DNA of 9,039 nt, taken from the NCBI GenBank assembly GCA_023133395.1, contig JAGLWO010000001.1, positions 1 to 9,039 of the forward strand, given 5' to 3'. Position 1 is the first letter of the stretch; the number at the start of each line of letters is the position of its first letter. Shown one piece after another: positions 5,592 to 9,039 of this stretch. The DNA is from Candidatus Cloacimonadota bacterium (GTDB lineage: Bacteria; Cloacimonadota; Cloacimonadia; Cloacimonadales; TCS61). The position numbers and the translations under genes were made by a program. The notes under the pieces are model-generated. The model was given only the letters and a program-made list of their open reading frames with translations, was not told where the DNA came from and made no database searches.

Positions 5592-8500
5592 TTATGGATT
5601 AATTCTTACGATTCTAAATCCAATGCTTGTATTAACTCTTCCATATTCAAGGTTAGCTTTACACTTACTTCTATTGGCATTTCGAAGATGATATGCTTCA
5701 TATTCCCAGCTCCCACCTCTAAGTACTACTCTTGTACAATCATCAATATCATCTGAAGGTCCAGTTGGATCAGTAACCGGGTTAGTAGAATAATAATCAG
5801 CATCATATTCATCGTTACACCACTCCCAGAGGTTACCACTCATATCATAAGTATCCAATTCATTAGGATCTTTCTGTTTAACCTCATGTGACTCACCATT
5901 AGCATTTCCATAATGCCATGCTATGTCATCGACATTATTACTACCGCTGTAAGTATAATTACCGCTATTATTCCCACCTCTTGCAGAGAATTCCCATTCA
6001 GCTTCAGTTGGCAGTCTGTAACCTTCTGCTCCGTACACATCGCAGCTCCAGTGCCAGTTCCTGTTGTTTGTCCAAGAATAAAGCGTATTTAAGTAATCAA
6101 TTTGACTTAACCAGTTTGCATATACAGCACCACCAAACCATTTAACACCATCCATCGGATGATTCTCCATACTGGTTGTCACTTTAAAGATTTTATCAAT
6201 ATGATCAAAGCTAACTTCTGTATTATCTTCGTTAATAATTCCTGAAAAATCTACCGCATCAGCAGCATAACCACTTACATTATTTAAATTATACACTTCC
6301 TTAATTTTTCCTTTACCTAAAGCCCAGTTCAGGACTTCACAATACTCCTTATTGGTAATTTCACACTCTCCAAGTTCAAAGGAATGGGTTAATGTTACAG
6401 TGTGAATTGGTTGCTCATCATCATCACCATCTTCACTACCCATCTCAAATGAACCTGCTGCTACATTTACCAGGTCTGGAGGATTATCGAAATCAAATGA
6501 GAGTGTCGTTGTTTCTAATATATCAGAATAACTACTATATCCAACCGGGTTTTCTGTTCTCATTCTGTAATAATAAGTAGTAATCTCTTCTTTATCGAAA
6601 TCAACAAATTCATTAACAGAACCCACATCAACAGAACTGATTTCTTCCCAGTCTGTCTGATTAATAGACCTTTCGATTAAGAAAGCAGTATGTTCACCTG
6701 AACCGCATTCCCAGGTCATATCAATCTTATGAGGAGCTTCCTCGCTTATTGAAAGTTCAATAATATCAGGAATACCGTCTCTTACAGTGAATTCCCATAC
6801 CTCGCTCCACTGGCTTACATCGCTTCTAATTCTCCAGTAATAGGTCTCACCAACAAGAAGCATTTCATTACTTTCTAGTGTATAATCTCTATTTTCCGTG
6901 ATAATATTAACCCACATTGTATCTGTGAAAGTTTCCTCATGACAAACTTCTGCCCTATAGAAAGTTGAACCAGTAGCACTATCCCATTCTAATCTTGGTA
7001 ACTGTCCAACCCCAGTCTCATTATTTAGGGGAGTTTCAAGTATAACGGGGGTTGTGGGTGATATAGTTGTAAAATTCCATACTTCACTCCATTCCAGACT
7101 ATCTCTCTGTACCCGCCAGAAGTACTGTGTTCCACCTTCGAAATCTTCAACCAATAGTGGTATGAAATCGATAGTTTCATCATCATTTTCTCTTATCCTG
7201 GAAGCAGTATCACAAGTGATTTCGTCTCCATCATAGTATATATAAGAATCAACAATAGGATCATTAAAACTTGCATTTTCATCAACCTGTATCACATATG
7301 TTTGAGCATCGGTATACACATCCCAGGTAAATTGAGTTATAACTCCTACATTTATAGAATCATTAGCAGGACTAACCAGAAGTGGTGAAATGTTTGTTTT
7401 AAAGCTTATTGTATCGCTCCACACTGCTGACACATCGCTATTGATTGCCCAGAAGTATTCCTGATTAATTTCCAAGACTCCTGTTTCAGTATATTCATCA
7501 TCTGTAACAGTTTCATCAATTATCAGATTTGTAAGTGCTGCATCATCAGAAACCCAAATAGTATAGTTATCAGCATTATCGAGAGCCTGCCAATCAAATG
7601 TAACTGGAATTTCAACTTCGGTTTCTTCATCAGCAGGAGAAGTGGAAGAATGAGATATATTAACTCCTTTAGTAGTATTTATCGCCCTGACATTACTCCA
7701 GTTCTCTTCAGAATTATCTGCTTTAACTTTCCAGAAATATTCCTTATCAGCCAATAGATTTTCTGAATGAACATATTGGGAATTTGAAGTCGTTGCAGAA
7801 ATAACATCATTTTCAAAATGAATATCTTCTGAGATTTCGATAGTGTATTCGGTTGCCCCATCATAATCTTCCCAGTTAAATGTAGGTTTCAGATGAACAT
7901 AAGAGTTATTTGGAGGTGAACTAAGAGTAACAATATAGTTTATACCGAAAGTCCAGATATTACTCCAATCAGAGTTGTCACTTTTTACCCTCCAGAAAAA
8001 ACCTGAAAAGTTTTCAAGGTCTTCCTGAGTCTGATACTCGTTAGTTGTAACTATTTCATTTATTACAAAACCAGTTTCCTCACTGAACATTGTATCCTGT
8101 CGTACCTGGAAAATGTATTCTGTAGTATTAGGATAGTCTTCCCACGCAAATAAAGGAGTTAAATCTGAGATGAGAGTATTATTGTCAGGTTCTGATAAAT
8201 CCAGTTTTGGTCCTCCACCTTGTCTAAAGAACAACATAAAGTCTGCAGGATCATATCCCAGAGAATCAGGCATTTCAGTTGGGTCAAAAGCATACAGAGT
8301 GTCTGCTGTTGTTTCTTCCCTTAACCATAGTGACCCATCTACTTCGTTATAATAATAATCAAAGTGATATGTGGCAATATCATCTGTATCAACCGTCCAC
8401 ATCTGATTATCTATGAAATGTAAACTTTCAATATCATCGGGTTCAGAACTGAATACTTCACCACCAAGAGTAACCTTGTGTTTTTCTATACTTAAATAAA

Positions 8501-8771
8501 ATTCCTCAACAAGAAAAGGATAACCAAATTCATCCGAGAATGTCCTCGATATAGTTTTAGAAGGTTTCCTAACTAAGTTACCCTTATTTACCCGAGTTGT
8601 TGAAATCTGCTGGTACTCCCAAAGGTCCCACGAATCAATCAGAGTAACTTCCACTTGATCCTTATCAGGTATTTCTACTTCTGTCCCCTTTTTGTCTACA
8701 CATCCAATAACAATTAATAGTGAAAATATAAGTAATGTTAGCAGAGAATATATAATTATTGACCGTTTCAT
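5592..8771 (-). CDS. Lipoprotein: beta-sandwich repeats plus SUMF1-like domain
   Basis: The 1059-residue product starts with a basic N-terminus, a hydrophobic stretch (4-22) and the lipobox VIGC, so C24 is the probable lipidated residue; V25 at +2 does not suggest inner-membrane retention. Residues 41-185 form a beta-rich region, possibly lipocalin-like. Five divergent repeats follow (about 190-276, 282-366, 375-458, 463-569, 575-663), each with F-x-W early and a YFWRV-x2-D-x-S-x-WS-type ending; the fourth has an extra insert near 511-540. A more standard FN3 domain spans 667-757. Residues 765-1057 are a SUMF1/FGE-sulfatase fold (AAGSFEMGS, GYRLPTEAEWEFSARGG, MSGNLWEWC, RGGSW, GFRIVR). The FGE catalytic cysteines are absent: Y1024 and L1029 or H1028 occupy those sites. 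A surface binding or scaffold role is inferred. AAAGGAGA (8776-8783) fixes the start, 13 bases after the upstream gene's stop. Confidence 0.88.
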   Translation of the reverse strand: MKRSIIIYSLLTLLIFSLLIVIGCVDKKGTEVEIPDKDQVEVTLIDSWDLWEYQQISTTRVNKGNLVRKPSKTISRTFSDEFGYPFLVEEFYLSIEKHKVTLGGEVFSSEPDDIESLHFIDNQMWTVDTDDIATYHFDYYYNEVDGSLWLREETTADTLYAFDPTEMPDSLGYDPADFMLFFRQGGGPKLDLSEPDNNTLISDLTPLFAWEDYPNTTEYIFQVRQDTMFSEETGFVINEIVTTNEYQTQEDLENFSGFFWRVKSDNSDWSNIWTFGINYIVTLSSPPNNSYVHLKPTFNWEDYDGATEYTIEISEDIHFENDVISATTSNSQYVHSENLLADKEYFWKVKADNSEENWSNVRAINTTKGVNISHSSTSPADEETEVEIPVTFDWQALDNADNYTIWVSDDAALTNLIIDETVTDDEYTETGVLEINQEYFWAINSDVSAVWSDTISFKTNISPLLVSPANDSINVGVITQFTWDVYTDAQTYVIQVDENASFNDPIVDSYIYYDGDEITCDTASRIRENDDETIDFIPLLVEDFEGGTQYFWRVQRDSLEWSEVWNFTTISPTTPVILETPLNNETGVGQLPRLEWDSATGSTFYRAEVCHEETFTDTMWVNIITENRDYTLESNEMLLVGETYYWRIRSDVSQWSEVWEFTVRDGIPDIIELSISEEAPHKIDMTWECGSGEHTAFLIERSINQTDWEEISSVDVGSVNEFVDFDKEEITTYYYRMRTENPVGYSSYSDILETTTLSFDFDNPPDLVNVAAGSFEMGSEDGDDDEQPIHTVTLTHSFELGECEITNKEYCEVLNWALGKGKIKEVYNLNNVSGYAADAVDFSGIINEDNTEVSFDHIDKIFKVTTSMENHPMDGVKWFGGAVYANWLSQIDYLNTLYSWTNNRNWHWSCDVYGAEGYRLPTEAEWEFSARGGNNSGNYTYSGSNNVDDIAWHYGNANGESHEVKQKDPNELDTYDMSGNLWEWCNDEYDADYYSTNPVTDPTGPSDDIDDCTRVVLRGGSWEYEAYHLRNANRSKCKANLEYGRVNTSIGFRIVRINP

Positions 8772-8784
8772 AATTTCTCCTTTA

Positions 8785-9039
8785 TTATTCCATTTCTATT
8801 TCTTCAATGATTTGATTCATTAATAATCTAACCTGATCAGGTACCATATAGGCAAGTGGAAAACCAAAAATGTAACATTTACTTCCACCAGTTTCCTTTC
8901 TTAATCCTATTGGTTGTCCATTATACAGGTCATATTCATATTGGGAAGGGTCAAGTAGACCATCCCCGGCTGGTTTACATCCCAATCTATAAATAACAGT
9001 GGGTTCGTTAATTAAAAGAGCTTCATCAAAGAATGCAAC
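8785..9039 (-). CDS. C-terminal fragment of unidentified protein
   Basis: The frame is open from the right edge of the window to the TAA at 8785-8787, giving the last 84 residues of a longer protein. An in-frame TTG at 8985 is not needed as a start because the frame continues upstream without a stop. The fragment contains a KCYIFGFPLAYM segment followed by a short acidic helix (MNQIIEEIEME). A G-F-P-L-x-Y-M ending is reminiscent of the C-terminal part of large secreted FCB-group proteins, where it closes an alpha/beta domain, but I cannot name the family. It lies 13 bases upstream of the lipoprotein start on the same strand, so the two genes are probably co-transcribed and may act together at the cell surface. 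Confidence 0.7.
   Translation of the reverse strand, partial: VAFFDEALLINEPTVIYRLGCKPAGDGLLDPSQYEYDLYNGQPIGLRKETGGSKCYIFGFPLAYMVPDQVRLLMNQIIEEIEME

Noticed and set aside
5592..6477. Formylglycine-generating enzyme (sulfatase activator) activity for the SUMF1-like domain
   Set aside because: The fold motifs are present but the two active-site cysteines that follow GGS in true FGE are replaced, and no sulfatase gene is nearby.
5565..8352. Several short plus-strand frames (for example 5918-6145, 6392-6580, 7054-7236, 8170-8352)
   Set aside because: All are antisense to the continuous lipoprotein gene and show no start signals or family features.
5592..8771. DNA-level tandem repeats or a CRISPR-like array in the repeat-rich gene
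   Set aside because: The repeats are visible at protein level only, are about 85-105 residues long and are too divergent in DNA; there are no regular short repeats with spacers.
8785..8985. A complete small gene starting at TTG 8985
   Set aside because: The same frame continues without a stop to the window edge, so this is more simply the C-terminal part of a longer protein.
1..9039. Mobile element, phage, defence island or RNA gene
   Set aside because: I saw no transposase, integrase, terminal repeats, tRNA cloverleaf or rRNA-like segment; genes are typical chromosomal ones with ordinary terminators and promoters.

Overview
The window is an AT-rich bacterial chromosome segment (GC about one third, my estimate by eye) with ordinary single-copy genes in short operons. 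The combination of a lipid-anchored protein with many fibronectin-like repeats and a C-terminal SUMF1-type domain, a Maf/amidohydrolase pair and LicD-type transferases resembles uncultivated FCB-group bacteria such as Cloacimonadota or related candidate phyla. This is an inference from gene style, not a marker-gene result. I found no rRNA, tRNA, CRISPR array, insertion sequence or phage gene.

Layout, left to right. Positions 2-325 (+) hold the C-terminal end of an MFS transporter, most like the OPA (organophosphate:phosphate antiporter) branch. It converges on a minus-strand pair and a hairpin terminator (341-380) is shared between them. The pair reads leftward: a LicD/fukutin-like protein (2470-1286) followed after 8 bases by a CDP-alcohol phosphatidyltransferase-family membrane enzyme (1277-354). 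Together they suggest handling of CDP-activated alcohols (choline, ribitol, inositol, glycerol or similar) for lipids or surface glycans. The LicD-like protein is an internal tandem duplication in which the first copy has lost the metal-binding aspartates and the second has kept them.

A 200-base divergent intergenic region (2471-2671) carries promoters on both strands. The plus-strand group is a Maf nucleotide pyrophosphatase (2672-3250), a YtcJ-type amidohydrolase overlapping it by the ATGA arrangement (3247-4722), and, after 49 bases containing a possible extra promoter and a small dyad, a NapH-like membrane protein with two [4Fe-4S] ferredoxin motifs (4772-5539). A strong bidirectional hairpin terminator (5542-5574) separates it from the converging right-hand block.

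The right-hand block is on the minus strand: the end of an unidentified protein (9039-8785, cut by the window) and, 13 bases later, a 1059-residue lipoprotein (8771-5592). The lipoprotein has an N-terminal beta-rich region, five divergent copies of a W-rich beta-sandwich repeat, one more typical FN3 domain, and a SUMF1/FGE-like domain that lacks the two catalytic cysteines of formylglycine-generating enzyme. It is therefore probably a surface binding or scaffold protein, not a sulfatase activator.

The most unusual items are the half-degenerate tandem LicD protein with its CDP-alcohol partner gene, and the repeat-rich SUMF1-like lipoprotein. I see no convincing wholly new multi-gene system.
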